A stretch of DNA of 64,000 nucleotides from an uncultured Eubacteriales bacterium (GCA_905207235.1 CAJLKN010000007.1:1-64000), one strand, 5' to 3'; positions 49,064 through 58,718 are shown, counted from the first letter of the stretch. Made by a program: numbers and translations. Notes: generated by a model from the sequence alone, not told the origin.

Positions 49064-49785
49064 AAACTGTGCTCATAACGGGCGGAACGCGCGGAATAGG
49101 CAAGGCGATAGCCGAAAGATTTCTGCGCAGCGGATACGAAGTTATCCTTAATTACTGCCACGACGAAGAGGCGGCTCTCGCCGCGCAGAACGAATTCAAC
49201 GAACAGGACTATTGCCCCGTGCTCATGCGCGCCGACGTTTCGGACGAAAAGCAGGTCAAAGATATGTTCGCCGAAATCTTCCGCATTTACGGCAAAATAG
49301 ACGTGCTCGTAAACAACGCAGGCATTTCCAAAATAAATGTCATACAGGATACAACCCTTTCCGATTGGGAGGAGATCATGGGCGTAAACCTGCGCGGAGT
49401 GTTCCTTTGCAGCCGCGAGGCTGCGCGCAGCATGATAAGCTACGGCGGAGGCGCCATAGTCAATATCGCCTCTATATGGGGCGAAGTCGGCGCGAGCTGC
49501 GAGGTGGCGTATTCCGCCACGAAGGGCGGCGTAATAGCCTTTACAAAGGCGCTCGCAAAGGAGCTCGCCCCCTCGCACATAACAGTCAACTGCGTATCTC
49601 CCGGAGTGATAGACACGCAGATGAACGCGGGCTTTACGCAGGAGGAAATGGAAGATCTGATATCGCAGATACCTCTCGGAAGACTGGGCAGCGGCGAGGA
49701 CGTGGCCGAAGCCTGCCTTTTCGCCGCCGAAAGCGGCTATATCACGGGCGAAGTTATCTCCGTCGGCGGCGGGTTCGCAAAATAA
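49060..49785 (+). CDS. fabG: FabG-like 3-oxoacyl-ACP reductase (SDR)
   Basis: This 241-residue SDR has 'TGGTRGIG' (7-14), 'DVLVNNAGIS' (near 83-92), catalytic Ser in 'NIASIWG' (near 137), 'YSATKGG' (near 151) and 'SPGVIDTQM'. This is the FabG/YmfI pattern, acting on beta-ketoacyl thioesters or related substrates. It is fused to the aro operon by a four-base overlap with aroK, which is not its usual fatty-acid context, so a different substrate is possible. Confidence 0.8.
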   Translation: MKTVLITGGTRGIGKAIAERFLRSGYEVILNYCHDEEAALAAQNEFNEQDYCPVLMRADVSDEKQVKDMFAEIFRIYGKIDVLVNNAGISKINVIQDTTLSDWEEIMGVNLRGVFLCSREAARSMISYGGGAIVNIASIWGEVGASCEVAYSATKGGVIAFTKALAKELAPSHITVNCVSPGVIDTQMNAGFTQEEMEDLISQIPLGRLGSGEDVAEACLFAAESGYITGEVISVGGGFAK

Positions 49786-49920
49786 CCGTCCGAAAATGCG
49801 ACTTGCAAAAAAGCGGATCTTGTCCGAAAAATTGCAAAATAATGTGTCAAACAAAAAAATTTATAAAATTTTTGTATCAAAAAAGGAAATTGCACATTTT
49901 TTTCGTATATAAAGGTAGTA

Positions 49921-50952
49921 ATGGAAAAATCGATACGCATTCAGACACAGGAACGCGAAAGGCAATATCTTTCGCCATATGCAACTCTTTCCGAAAAGAG
50001 CGCGGGCAGACTGCGCGAAGAGCAGCCCTGCGAAATGCGCACGCCTTTTCAGCGCGACAGGGACAGAATTATATACTGCAAATCGTTCGTGCGCCTTAAA
50101 AATAAGACGCAGGTCTTTTTTTCGCCCGAAGGCGACCATTACGTAACCCGCCTGACGCACACGCTCGACGTGTCGCAGATAGCCCGCTCGCTCGCGCGTT
50201 GTCTGCGCCTAAACGAGGACCTCGCCGAAGCCATAGCTCTGGGGCACGACCTCGGTCATACGCCCTTCGGACACAGCGGCGAGCGCATACTCAATAAACT
50301 CGCCCCGGGAGGGTTCAGACACAACGAACAGTCTTTGAGGGTGGTCGATGTGCTCGAAAAAGACGGCAGGGGGCTCAACCTTACATACGAAGTGCGCGAC
50401 GGCATAGTCAACCACAACAACCACAAAAACGAGGACAAGCCTTCAACTTTGGAGGGCAAGTGTGTCTGCATAGCCGACAGAGTGGCTTACATAAATCACG
50501 ACCTCAACGACGCCATCCGCGCGGGCGTGCTCAAAGCCGAAGACGTCCCCGAAGATATAGTCAGCGTTCTCGGATCTACTTCGCGCGAGAGAATAAATAC
50601 GGCTATAACTTCCGTCTGGCTCAACAGCGCGGACAAGCCGTATGTCAAGATGGGCGACGAGGTGCGCGAGGCGAGCGACAAACTGCGTGCTTTCATGTTC
50701 GAAAGGGTGTATCGCACGCGCTTTGCCATGGGCGAAGAGGAAAAAGCCGAAAGGATGCTCTCGGCTATGTACGATTATTTTATAAAATATCCCGAAAAAC
50801 TGCCTCAGACGTACCTGATGTTAATGCAGACATACCCCCGCGAACAGGTCGTATGCGACTATATTTCGTCCATGACCGACAGGTATGCGGTAAAGGTATT
50901 CAACTCTATATTCGTTCCGCGCGGCTGGACTTTCGTGGACGAACTCAACTGA
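49921..50952 (+). CDS. dgt: dGTPase-like HD-domain phosphohydrolase
   Basis: This 343-residue protein has the HD metal site of dNTP triphosphohydrolases: 'RLTHTLDVSQIAR' (near residue 77), 'LGHDLGHTPFGHSGE' (near 107-121) and 'IADRVAYINHD' (near 183). Such enzymes cut dNTPs to nucleoside and triphosphate. It is the first gene of the dgt-dnaG-rpoD cluster that is common in Clostridia. The ATG has a weak AAGGTAG site. The 135 bases upstream are A+T-rich; I could not assign a promoter with confidence. Confidence 0.88.
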   Translation: MEKSIRIQTQERERQYLSPYATLSEKSAGRLREEQPCEMRTPFQRDRDRIIYCKSFVRLKNKTQVFFSPEGDHYVTRLTHTLDVSQIARSLARCLRLNEDLAEAIALGHDLGHTPFGHSGERILNKLAPGGFRHNEQSLRVVDVLEKDGRGLNLTYEVRDGIVNHNNHKNEDKPSTLEGKCVCIADRVAYINHDLNDAIRAGVLKAEDVPEDIVSVLGSTSRERINTAITSVWLNSADKPYVKMGDEVREASDKLRAFMFERVYRTRFAMGEEEKAERMLSAMYDYFIKYPEKLPQTYLMLMQTYPREQVVCDYISSMTDRYAVKVFNSIFVPRGWTFVDELN

Positions 50953-50999
50953 CGGCAATGTGCGCCGCCGAAAATCAAAGGAGATAGCCGCAAGGCGCA

Positions 51000-52781
51000 A
51001 TGGACCAGGAATTTTTAAGAACGCTTAAAGATAAACTGAATATCGTCGATGTAGCGAGCGGCTATTTCACGCTCGAAAAGAAGGGTGCAAACTACTGGGC
51101 TTGCTGTCCATTTCACCACGAAAAGACGGCGTCTTTTTCGGTAAACGAGAGCGGACAGTTCTATCATTGCTTCGGCTGCGGGGCTTCGGGCGACGTCATA
51201 AAACTTGTGTCCGAAATGGAAAGCCTCGATTTCATGGACACGGTAAAACTGCTCGCCGAGCGCGCAAACCTGCCCATGCCGCAGTCGGACTTCGACAACC
51301 GCACCACAGCGGAGGCGAAGAGAAAGAGGGACACCCTTTTAAAACTTTTAAACGACTGCGCGCACTTTTACCTCGATAACCTCAATTCGGGCAAAGCCGA
51401 CGCGCACATTCAGTACATACTCAACAGAAATATCCCCTCGCGCGTCGTCCGCTCGTTCGGGCTGGGCGCCAGTCTTAATTTTACCGACCTCCCGAAATTT
51501 TTATTGTCAAAGGGCTATTCAAAACAGGATATGCTCGACAGCGGCACGGTAAACGAGGTGGACGGGAGATTGGTCGATGCGCAGGGCGGAAGATTGATTT
51601 TTCCCATAATCAACGCGCTGGACGAGGTAATCGCCTTCGGCGGCAGGGTGCTCAAAAAGACCGATTTCGCAAAGTATAAAAACACGAAAGAAACTATAAT
51701 TTTCAATAAAAGCAAGACCCTTTACAACATAAACCTTTTAAAAAAGCTCAAAAGAAGCCAAAATATAAAGGAAGTAATAATGGTTGAAGGGTACATGGAC
51801 GCCATTTCGCTCTATTCCTCGGGCTTTAAAAACGTAGTCGCCAGTATGGGCACGTCTTTAACGCAGGACCAGGCGCGACTGATAAAGCGATATACCGATA
51901 CCGTCCTCATTTCCTACGACGGCGACACGGCGGGCAAAAAGGCGAACATGCGCGGGCTTGAAATTTTAAAGGGCGAAGGGCTCAACGTAAAGGTCGTTCC
52001 CCTGCCCGAAGGGCTCGACCCCGACGACGTGATAAAACAGCGCGGCGAGGAAGGGTACAAAGCCTGTCTGGACGCGGCTATGCCGCTTATCGACTATAAA
52101 CTTTCCGTCCTCGGCGAGGGTGCAGACCTTTCAAAGACGGAGGATAAGCGCAGATACGTCGCCGATGCGATAAAGATTATCAAAACGGCGGACAGCTCCG
52201 CCGAGCAGGAAGAACTTTTAAAGAAGCTGCGCGACAAGACGGGCATAACTTACGAAAGTTTAAACCGCGACCTCAACGCGTTGCCCAGCCAGATGGAGAT
52301 AAAATCTGACAGGCACGAGGACAGGGCGGACAACGCCACGGCTTCATTGAAGGCTTCGCGGTTTGTCATAGTAAGTTATCTGTTCGGCGCCGATTATACG
52401 GCGGATACCGACATAGCCGAAATACCTTTCACCAATCCCATTCACCTCATACTCGCCAGGTATGTAATATCCAAAAAACTGCTCGGCGAGAGAATACATT
52501 TAAGCGAAATTTTCGAATTTTTCGAAGAAAAGACGCCCGAGTATGAGGAACTTACCCGCATACTCGACTATTCCGACGGCGACAAACTGTCGGGCGATGT
52601 TGCGGCAAAATATTTTGCCGACAGCGTCGTAAGGCTGAAAATGGACTATATAGACGAAGAAATAAGTTCGCTCACCGCAAAGACGGCTTCACTCACCGAC
52701 GTCAACGACAGAAGGCAATGCGCCGCGCGGCTTAACGAACTTTTCAAACAAAAGGAAAAACTTAAAAACGGGGTACGTTAA
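51000..52781 (+). CDS. dnaG: DNA primase
   Basis: This 593-residue enzyme makes RNA primers for replication. The zinc ribbon is CHC2 type (Cys36, His39, Cys57, Cys60). The TOPRIM core has 'VEGYMDAISLY' (near residue 262) and 'SYDGDTAGKKA' (near 304). The C-terminal helicase-binding part is present, ending right at the rpoD start. An AAAGGAGA site lies about 16 bases before the ATG, and a closer AAGG at four bases; the spacing is unusual, but the N terminus 'MDQEFL' fits the family. Confidence 0.95.
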   Translation: MDQEFLRTLKDKLNIVDVASGYFTLEKKGANYWACCPFHHEKTASFSVNESGQFYHCFGCGASGDVIKLVSEMESLDFMDTVKLLAERANLPMPQSDFDNRTTAEAKRKRDTLLKLLNDCAHFYLDNLNSGKADAHIQYILNRNIPSRVVRSFGLGASLNFTDLPKFLLSKGYSKQDMLDSGTVNEVDGRLVDAQGGRLIFPIINALDEVIAFGGRVLKKTDFAKYKNTKETIIFNKSKTLYNINLLKKLKRSQNIKEVIMVEGYMDAISLYSSGFKNVVASMGTSLTQDQARLIKRYTDTVLISYDGDTAGKKANMRGLEILKGEGLNVKVVPLPEGLDPDDVIKQRGEEGYKACLDAAMPLIDYKLSVLGEGADLSKTEDKRRYVADAIKIIKTADSSAEQEELLKKLRDKTGITYESLNRDLNALPSQMEIKSDRHEDRADNATASLKASRFVIVSYLFGADYTADTDIAEIPFTNPIHLILARYVISKKLLGERIHLSEIFEFFEEKTPEYEELTRILDYSDGDKLSGDVAAKYFADSVVRLKMDYIDEEISSLTAKTASLTDVNDRRQCAARLNELFKQKEKLKNGVR

Positions 52782-53840
52782 ATGAATTTATCCGACCAGA
52801 AATTAAACGAAATACTTAAAAAGATTATCGACGACTATTCAAACAAAGGCTCGATAACGACAAACAACCTCTGCGATATAATGGAAAAGTACGAAACCAC
52901 GCCCACGCAGATGGATTTCGTATATAAATCTATTGCGGAGGCGGGCATTCAGATAATCGACGAAGCCGAAAGGGACAACGAACTGTACGAACAGGCTCTC
53001 TCGGATATCGGGCTCGACGACCCCGTCAAGATGTATTTAAAGGACATAGGCAGGGTGCCCCTTCTTTCCGCCGACGACGAAATAGAACTCGCCCGCAAAA
53101 TGCAGGAGGGCGACGAGGAGGCTAAAAAGAAACTTTCCGAAGCCAATTTAAGGCTTGTAGTTTCCATCGCAAAGAGGTATGTCGGGCGCGGCATGCTGTT
53201 TTTAGACCTCATTCAGGAAGGCAATCTAGGTCTTATGAAGGCCGTCGAAAAATTCGATTATCAGAAGGGCTTCAAGTTCTCTACCTATGCAACCTGGTGG
53301 ATAAGGCAGGCTATAACCCGTGCGATAGCCGACCAGGCCCGCACCATCCGTATCCCCGTGCATATGGTCGAAACAATCAATAAACTGACGCGCGTTTCGC
53401 GCATACTTTTGCAGAAGTACGGCAGAGAACCTACCCCCGCAGAAATCGCGCAGGAGATGAACATTTCCGAAGAGCGCGTGCGCGAAATACAGAAGATTGC
53501 GCAGGACCCCGTCTCGCTCGAAACGCCCATAGGCGAAGAGGAAGATTCTCACCTCGGCGACTTCATCGAAGACGACAGAGCGGTTACGCCTTCTGACAGC
53601 GTATCCTCCACAATGCTTAAAGAAACGCTTTTGTCCGTCCTCAACAGTCTCACTCCCCGCGAGGAAAAGGTTCTTCGCCTCAGGTACGGCGTGGACGACG
53701 GTCGTCCCCGCACGCTCGAAGAAGTCGGCAAGGAATTCAACGTAACGAGGGAGCGTATCCGCCAGATCGAGGCAAAGGCGTTGAGAAAGCTGCGCCATCC
53801 TTCGCGCTCCAAGCACCTCAAAGATTTCCTCGATACCTGA
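52782..53840 (+). CDS. rpoD: Primary RNA polymerase sigma factor (SigA/RpoD)
   Basis: This 352-residue protein is the housekeeping sigma factor. Region 1.2 '[11 protein letters not shown]' (near 80), region 2 with '[21 protein letters not shown]' (split, near 163-183), region 3 'HMVETINKL', and region 4 with '[20 protein letters not shown]' (near 308-327) are complete. Region 1.1 is short. It follows dnaG without a gap, the macromolecular-synthesis operon arrangement. The many TTGnnn-17-TAtAAT boxes in this window fit its predicted specificity. Confidence 0.97.
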   Translation: MNLSDQKLNEILKKIIDDYSNKGSITTNNLCDIMEKYETTPTQMDFVYKSIAEAGIQIIDEAERDNELYEQALSDIGLDDPVKMYLKDIGRVPLLSADDEIELARKMQEGDEEAKKKLSEANLRLVVSIAKRYVGRGMLFLDLIQEGNLGLMKAVEKFDYQKGFKFSTYATWWIRQAITRAIADQARTIRIPVHMVETINKLTRVSRILLQKYGREPTPAEIAQEMNISEERVREIQKIAQDPVSLETPIGEEEDSHLGDFIEDDRAVTPSDSVSSTMLKETLLSVLNSLTPREEKVLRLRYGVDDGRPRTLEEVGKEFNVTRERIRQIEAKALRKLRHPSRSKHLKDFLDT

Positions 53841-54481
53841 TGGACAGAATAGAGCAAATCTGTTCGCGGTTCGAAAGGTGCGGCGTGTTCGCCGACGTCG
53901 GTTGCGACCACGGCTACTGCACGCAGTACATGCTTAAAAACAACCTCTGCGACCGCGCTGTAATTTCGGATATAAGCCAAAAAAGCCTCAATAAAGCGCG
54001 CCTGCTTTTAAAGGACTATTTTGCGGCGGGAAGGGTAAGCGCCGTCTGTTGCGACGGTCTGATCGGAGTAAAAGAAGCTGACCTCGTGCTCATCGCGGGC
54101 ATGGGCGGCGACGAAATTTTAAAAATTCTGCAACAGGGCTACATACCCGAAAAATTCGTCTTTCAGCCTATGAGCAACGTTGCAAAACTGCGCGAATATC
54201 TTCTTGAAAGGGGCTGCGGCATAACAGAGGACAATATTTTCAAAGACGGAAAATTTTATTTTATCATAAAAGGGGTGCGGCAGGGCTGTAACGAAAAATA
54301 CTCTCCCGAACAGCTTGCGTTCGGCAAAGACAGCCTGAAAAATCCCGTGCTCAGAGAATATCTCGGCGAGGAAGCGGAAAAAATCCGCGGCTATCTCGCC
54401 CGCGGCATGCGCGAAGAAAACAGACAAATGCTCATCGGCAGGCTGAAATTTTTAACGGGGGTATATTCAGGTGAAACTTAA
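53840..54481 (+). CDS. trmK: tRNA (adenine-22-N1) methyltransferase
   Basis: This 213-residue Rossmann methyltransferase has 'FADVGCDHGY' (SAM site, residues 17-26), 'VISDIS' and 'LIAGMGGDEI' (near 86-95), the signature of TrmK, which makes 1-methyladenosine at position 22 of tRNA. The TGATG overlap with rpoD couples them. The next gene begins 11 bases before its end. Confidence 0.88.
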   Translation: MDRIEQICSRFERCGVFADVGCDHGYCTQYMLKNNLCDRAVISDISQKSLNKARLLLKDYFAAGRVSAVCCDGLIGVKEADLVLIAGMGGDEILKILQQGYIPEKFVFQPMSNVAKLREYLLERGCGITEDNIFKDGKFYFIIKGVRQGCNEKYSPEQLAFGKDSLKNPVLREYLGEEAEKIRGYLARGMREENRQMLIGRLKFLTGVYSGET

Positions 54482-55259
54482 AGAGGCGTTTGCCATAACC
54501 GAGCGTTGCTGCGCGCCCGTCGCGCTCAGCGACGAACTGTGCGCAAAGTATAACCACTACGACAACAGCGGCATACTCGTCGAAAACGAGGGCGAAATAA
54601 CGGGCGTTCTGTTCTCTCTCGATTTCACGCCCGCCGCGGCTGAAGAAGCGATAAAGCGCGGTTATAACTTAATCATAACTCACCACCCCGCAATTTATCA
54701 CGGACAGCACAGAATAACGCCCTCCAACGACCTTATTTCCCAAGCTCTCGTAAAGTGCATACGCGGCGGAGTGGGCGTCATTTCCATGCACCTCAATTTC
54801 GACTGCGCGCGAGAGGGCATAGATTATTATTTAATGAAAGGTCTCGGCGGCACCGAGGCGGAGATAATGGATAAACTCTCCGTCGGCGGCTACGGCAGAG
54901 TTTACTCGATACCCGAAATTAAATTTTGCGATTTTGTCAGAAAAATAGGCAAAACATTCAACACAAAGCGCATCTTTTCTTATGGCGACCCGCAAAGACC
55001 GATTAAAAAAGTCGCGTCGTTCTGCGGCGCGGGCGCGGACGAAAATGCGGGCGGTTTTGCCATAGCAAACGGCGCGGACGTAATTGTGTCGTCTGATTTT
55101 GCTCACCACATGATAACGGGGCTGTACTACAACGGAGTAAACGTCGTGCAGATGACGCACTACGCATCCGAAGTTTACGGCTTTACGCATATGGCGCGCA
55201 GGCTCATACCCGAGCTCGGCGTGCCGGCATACGTCTTAATCGACGAGGAACTTTTGTAA
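54471..55259 (+). CDS. Nif3-like dinuclear metal center protein (DUF34)
   Basis: This 262-residue protein has the metal ligands of the Nif3/YqfO family: 'IITHHPAIYHG' (near residue 67) and, near the C terminus, 'SSDFAHHMITG' and 'MTHYASEVYG'. YqfO-type proteins are often next to trmK; some have been linked to GTP cyclohydrolase I type 2 or to metal handling, without a settled role. The start is GTG with GGGGG about 11 bases upstream. The family's optional insert domain is absent. Confidence 0.85.
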   Translation: MKLKEAFAITERCCAPVALSDELCAKYNHYDNSGILVENEGEITGVLFSLDFTPAAAEEAIKRGYNLIITHHPAIYHGQHRITPSNDLISQALVKCIRGGVGVISMHLNFDCAREGIDYYLMKGLGGTEAEIMDKLSVGGYGRVYSIPEIKFCDFVRKIGKTFNTKRIFSYGDPQRPIKKVASFCGAGADENAGGFAIANGADVIVSSDFAHHMITGLYYNGVNVVQMTHYASEVYGFTHMARRLIPELGVPAYVLIDEELL

Positions 55260-55276
55260 TTTCAAGGAGAAAAATT

Positions 55277-55978
55277 ATGTCACAGGTTGAAAAACTTTTA
55301 AAATACCAGCAGGAGGACAGCCGTCTTTTGAAGATCGAGCAGGAAATTTCTGCCAGCGACGAGCGCAAAAAGTACATTCAGACGCGCAACTTCCTCACGA
55401 AGGCGTCCGAAAAGCTCGACCAGTTAGAGAGCAAGGCGAGCGAGATAAAATCGCTCATCGACCGCCTTGAAAAGAAGTATTCCGAACTGGTTGAAACGCT
55501 CAAAGATTTCGACAACCTCGACAAACTCGTCGAAGCGGGCAACGATATATCCTTCTACAAGCGCAGCGCGCAGTCGCTGGCCGACTCTTTCAAAGCTCTA
55601 AAAGGCGAGATAGCAAATCTCACCGCGACGGCAAAGGAAACTTCCGACGAATATCAGAATTTGAAAAAGAAGGTCATTTCCGCGCAGAAGGAATACCCCG
55701 TTTTGCAGGACGCTTTCAAAAAATACAAGGCGGAAAGGCAGGCGGAAGTGGACAAGATAACCGCAGAGCTCAAAAATCTTTCCAAGGATATCGACGAGGA
55801 AGTGCTCAAAAAATATCAGGCAAAGCGCAGCGAAAGAGTTTTCCCCATACTCTGCAAGCTCAACGCCGATATCTGTCCCATGTGCGGCACATCGCTGTCC
55901 ATTGCCGAAAAGGAAGCGGCTTCGTCGGGAAGGGTGGTTGAGTGCGAAAACTGCCACAGATTTTTATATAAAGGTTAA
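55277..55978 (+). CDS. Coiled-coil zinc-ribbon protein
   Basis: This 233-residue protein is almost wholly helical coiled coil for residues 1-190, then a C4 zinc ribbon 'CPMCG...CENCH' (near 199-228). It matches the CT398/zf-RING_7 group that follows nif3 in many bacteria; function unknown. In some of these genomes the RNase P RNA gene comes next; here that gene is 4.6 kb downstream. AAGGAGA precedes the ATG. Confidence 0.85.
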   Translation: MSQVEKLLKYQQEDSRLLKIEQEISASDERKKYIQTRNFLTKASEKLDQLESKASEIKSLIDRLEKKYSELVETLKDFDNLDKLVEAGNDISFYKRSAQSLADSFKALKGEIANLTATAKETSDEYQNLKKKVISAQKEYPVLQDAFKKYKAERQAEVDKITAELKNLSKDIDEEVLKKYQAKRSERVFPILCKLNADICPMCGTSLSIAEKEAASSGRVVECENCHRFLYKG

Positions 55979-56062
55979 AATTGCAGTCATAACCTGCTTG
56001 CGCGGACATATAATATGTAATGTGCTCCGCGCGGAGGAAAAACTGCGGGAGCATATAGTTTG

Positions 56063-56093
56063 CGGGCGCGGCGGGATGTCGCGCCCGTTTTTT
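56063..56093 (+). terminator. Terminator of the dgt-rpoD cluster
   Basis: Arms 56063-56070 and 56080-56087 form an eight-pair G+C stem, followed by six T. Another strong hairpin lies just upstream (about 56017-56060). Confidence 0.7.
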
Positions 56094-56146
56094 AGTTAGC
56101 AAACGTATTTTAACGCGATATTTGCCTTCTCTGAAATTTTTCAATG

Positions 56147-56175
56147 TTGACAGTACGCTTTCAAGGTAGTAAAAT
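56147..56175 (+). promoter_or_regulatory. Promoter of the iron-sulfur flavoprotein gene
   Basis: Perfect TTGACA (56147-56152), 17 bases, then TAAAAT (56170-56175). Confidence 0.8.
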
Positions 56176-56202
56176 ATAAAAAAACAAAAAAGGAGTGTAA
56201 AT

Positions 56203-56826
56203 ATGAAAGTATTGATGATAAACGGCAGCCCCCACGAACACGGCTGCACCGACGCGGCTTTAAAAATTATAGCCGAAGAATTGAAAGCGCAGGGAGTGGA
56301 AAGCACGATATTCTGGATAGGCACAGGCGCTGTTCATTCGTGCATCGGTTGCCTGAACTGCCGAAGGACGGGCAAGTGCATTTTCGACGACGACGTCGTC
56401 AATAAGCTGGGCGCAATGGTAAAAGATTACGACGGTTACATCTTCGGCTCGCCCGTGCATTACGCATCCCCCGCAGGCGCAATGGTCTCCGTGCTCGACA
56501 GGCTCTTCTATGCCTACGGCACATATATGAAGTTCAAACCCGCCGCAAGCGTAGTTTCTGCAAGAAGGGCGGGCACTACGGCTTCATACGACGTCCTCAA
56601 TAAATACATAGGCATATCCTCCATGATACAGGTTCCCGCAACCTATTGGAATATGGTTCACGGTAGCAAAGCCGAAGACGTCTTGAAGGATGAGGAGGGC
56701 GTGAGCGTCATGCGCGCGCTGGGCTCTAATATGGCATGGCTTTTAAAACTTATCGATAAAGCCAAGGGCACCGAGCTCGAAAAACCCGTCATCGTCAAAA
56801 AAGTCATGACGAACTTCATAAGATAA
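56203..56826 (+). CDS. Iron-sulfur flavoprotein / NADPH-dependent FMN reductase family
   Basis: This 207-residue flavodoxin-fold protein starts 'MINGSPHEHGCT' (FMN-phosphate loop) and contains Cys47, Cys50, Cys53 and Cys59, the compact C-x2-C-x2-C-x5-C motif that binds a 4Fe-4S cluster in archaeal and clostridial iron-sulfur flavoproteins. 'FGSPVHYASPAGAM' (near 83-96) binds FMN. It probably transfers electrons between ferredoxin and an unknown acceptor. AAGGAG precedes the ATG. It stands alone after a consensus promoter. Confidence 0.85.
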   Translation: MKVLMINGSPHEHGCTDAALKIIAEELKAQGVESTIFWIGTGAVHSCIGCLNCRRTGKCIFDDDVVNKLGAMVKDYDGYIFGSPVHYASPAGAMVSVLDRLFYAYGTYMKFKPAASVVSARRAGTTASYDVLNKYIGISSMIQVPATYWNMVHGSKAEDVLKDEEGVSVMRALGSNMAWLLKLIDKAKGTELEKPVIVKKVMTNFIR

Positions 56827-57092
56827 GGAAAGTAAGGAATATCTTACAATATTTTATATAATTATTGCTCATAAACAGCGCTCATGATAAATTGTTTGTC
56901 CCTGCTGTTCTGCGCAGACGGATACAGCTGCCAGCAGGCTGCAATCGCGCATTTTGCCAAAATTGCAAACACAACAGATACAGCCTCGTTTACATAAGCC
57001 TTAAAGCCTTAAAAGTTTCGTTCACGAAAACAAAAAGTTTTGACCGAATAAATTAATCAAGTCGCTATACAAATTAATTAAGCCACAACAAA
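56827..57092. other. Intergenic region without a supported gene
   Basis: Between the flavoprotein gene and the aspS terminator I find only short frames. One of 37 codons (ATG 56885) encodes a stretch faintly like the 'GYnCaqaV...FA' start of C-GCAxxG-C-C proteins, perhaps a gene remnant, but it lacks a ribosome site and a promoter. Confidence 0.35.
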
Positions 57093-57119
57093 GCCCCGTC
57101 CGCAAAAAGCGGACGGGGC
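57093..57119 (-). terminator. Terminator of aspS
   Basis: Arms 57093-57103 and 57109-57119 form a perfect 11-pair stem with a five-base loop. On the minus strand it is followed by TTTGTTGTGG, a weak T-run. Confidence 0.65.
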
Positions 57120-57143
57120 ATATTTTATTTATGGTTGTGAAGT

Positions 57144-58475
57144 TTAAGGGGTAACTCTGTTTATGTCTCTGGGGAACATGGCTGCATAGCGCACGTTCTT
57201 GAAGCCTAAAAGGTGCATGGTAAGTCTTTCAAGTCCCAGACCTAATCCGCCGTGAGGGGGAGCTCCGTATTTGTGAAGCATAAGGTAGGTTTCAAAGTCG
57301 TCGGGGTTCATGCCCAGTTTTTTCATCTTTTCGACCTGCATGTTGTAGTCGTGAATTCGCTGTCCGCCCGAGGTAATCTCTATTCCGCGGAACAGAAGGT
57401 CGAACGAAAGGGTAACTTCGGGGTCTTCGGGGTCGTCCATCGTGTAGAAGGGGCGCTTTGCGCTTAAATAGTGAGTTACGAACAGGAAGTCGGAGTTGAA
57501 CTGCTGTTTTGCCCACTTGCCGAGGAATGCTTCCTCTTCGGGCTCGAAGTCCTTCATATCCGTAATATTTTTGAGCTTTTTCACGCACATTTCCTTTGCG
57601 TCCTTAAAGCGCACGCAGGGGATAGAGGTGATTTCGGGTATATCCACTTTCAGAAGCTCGATTTCGGGCGCGTACTGCTCTTTGAGCAGCTTCATTATAT
57701 ATTTAAGAACGCCCGTTTCCATATTCATAATGTCGGTAAAGCTGTCGATAAAGCCCATTTCGAAGTCCATCGAAATGTACTCGTTGAGGTGCCTCGATGT
57801 GTCGTGGTGTTCTGCTCTGAAAACGGGACCTATCTCGAATACTCTCTCATATACGGGAACGAGCGCCTGCTTGTAGAGCTGGGGGCTCTGAGCAAGGAAG
57901 ACGGTTTTGCCGAAGTAATCGAGCTTGAACACGTTCGTGCCGCCCTCTGCGCCCGCAAAGTTGATTTTGGGCGTGTGAATTTCGGTAAAATCCTGGCTCA
58001 TAAGGTATTCTCTGAAGCCGCGCTGAATGCCCTCCTGAATTTTGAAAACTGCGCGCTCTTTGGGGTTGCGCAGCGTTACGGGGCGGTAGTCGAGATCTAC
58101 GTTCAGATCGCAGTTGACCTGTTTTTTGGATATAACGACGGGGGGAATGGCTGCGGGAACGGAAAGAACCTCTATATTGCTTATCTGCAATTCATAGCGA
58201 TCGCTGCCGTCGCGCGTCTGGCTCTTTACGACCTTGCCCGTAACTTTGGCAGAGCACTGTTCAACTACGTCCTCGGTAAGTCTGTAGTCCGAAAATTCGG
58301 GCGAATAGACGCACTGTATAAGCTCGCGCGCCGTTCTGACTATAATAAAAGCGAAGTCGCTCATGTCTCTTATATTGTGTATGGCGCCCTTTATGGTAAC
58401 CTGTTCGCCGACGTGATTGCAAAATTCCGAGTACGGCGTAGAGGTGCGCTGTATGACGCCTGTCATTTCCTGCAT
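57144..58475 (-). CDS. aspS: Aspartyl-tRNA synthetase, archaeal type (probably non-discriminating)
   Basis: This 443-residue class IIb enzyme has an OB-fold anticodon domain (residues 20-110) and a core with motif 2 'FRAEHHDTSRHLNEY' (near 218-232) and motif 3 'GLGLGLERLTMHLLG' (near 416). It lacks the large GAD insert of the bacterial AspRS and is about 150 residues shorter, so it is the archaeal/eukaryotic type. In bacteria this type usually also charges tRNA-Asn with Asp, which needs the amidotransferase GatCAB. 'RGIEITSGGQRIHDY' distinguishes it from AsnRS. GGAGG lies six bases before the first ATG. Confidence 0.88.
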   Translation of the reverse strand: MQEMTGVIQRTSTPYSEFCNHVGEQVTIKGAIHNIRDMSDFAFIIVRTARELIQCVYSPEFSDYRLTEDVVEQCSAKVTGKVVKSQTRDGSDRYELQISNIEVLSVPAAIPPVVISKKQVNCDLNVDLDYRPVTLRNPKERAVFKIQEGIQRGFREYLMSQDFTEIHTPKINFAGAEGGTNVFKLDYFGKTVFLAQSPQLYKQALVPVYERVFEIGPVFRAEHHDTSRHLNEYISMDFEMGFIDSFTDIMNMETGVLKYIMKLLKEQYAPEIELLKVDIPEITSIPCVRFKDAKEMCVKKLKNITDMKDFEPEEEAFLGKWAKQQFNSDFLFVTHYLSAKRPFYTMDDPEDPEVTLSFDLLFRGIEITSGGQRIHDYNMQVEKMKKLGMNPDDFETYLMLHKYGAPPHGGLGLGLERLTMHLLGFKNVRYAAMFPRDINRVTP

Positions 58476-58506
58476 AAAAAACCTCCGATAATCGATTTCG
58501 CATTAA

Positions 58507-58535
58507 ATTTTACTTTAAAAAGCGATAAAAATCAA
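58507..58535 (-). promoter_or_regulatory. Promoter of aspS
   Basis: On the minus strand TTGATT (58535-58530) and TAAAAT (58512-58507) are 17 bases apart, giving a leader of about 25 bases. Confidence 0.75.
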
Positions 58536-58620
58536 GTATTTACGCCGATGCGCGCAAAATAAATGTGTCCGCTTGCGGCAAACTTGCGTGGAGGAATATA
58601 AACACCTGTAAAATATAAAT

Positions 58621-58718
58621 TGCGCCCGCGGCTCAACGCCGCGGGCGCAAACGTTACCCCGCTCTCTCAGATATAACAAGGGCAACAAATTATTATAACC
58701 GCTTAATTGCGGTTTTTT
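58621..58718 (+). ncRNA. Candidate small RNA convergent with 6S RNA
   Basis: A plus-strand transcript is suggested by TAAAAT (58609-58614, weak -35 TTGCGT with 19-base spacing), a perfect 12-pair hairpin at its 5' end (58620-58631/58639-58650), about 45 mostly unpaired bases, and a terminator-type hairpin aaccgc/gcggtt (58697-58702, 58709-58714) ending in six T. No open frame with a ribosome site is inside. It ends six bases from the 3' end of the 6S gene on the other strand. Confidence 0.35.

Noticed and set aside
55979..56060. Second RNase P RNA or remnant after the zinc-ribbon gene
   Set aside because: A GAGGAAA...GAGCAT similarity was noticed, and rnpB often sits at this place in relatives, but the stretch is too short and is explained by a simple hairpin; the real rnpB is at 60596.
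56865..57056. 63-codon plus-strand frame after the flavoprotein gene, and a 37-codon frame in another phase resembling C-GCAxxG-C-C proteins
   Set aside because: No promoter or ribosome site; the similarity is a few residues only. A remnant is possible but not supportable.
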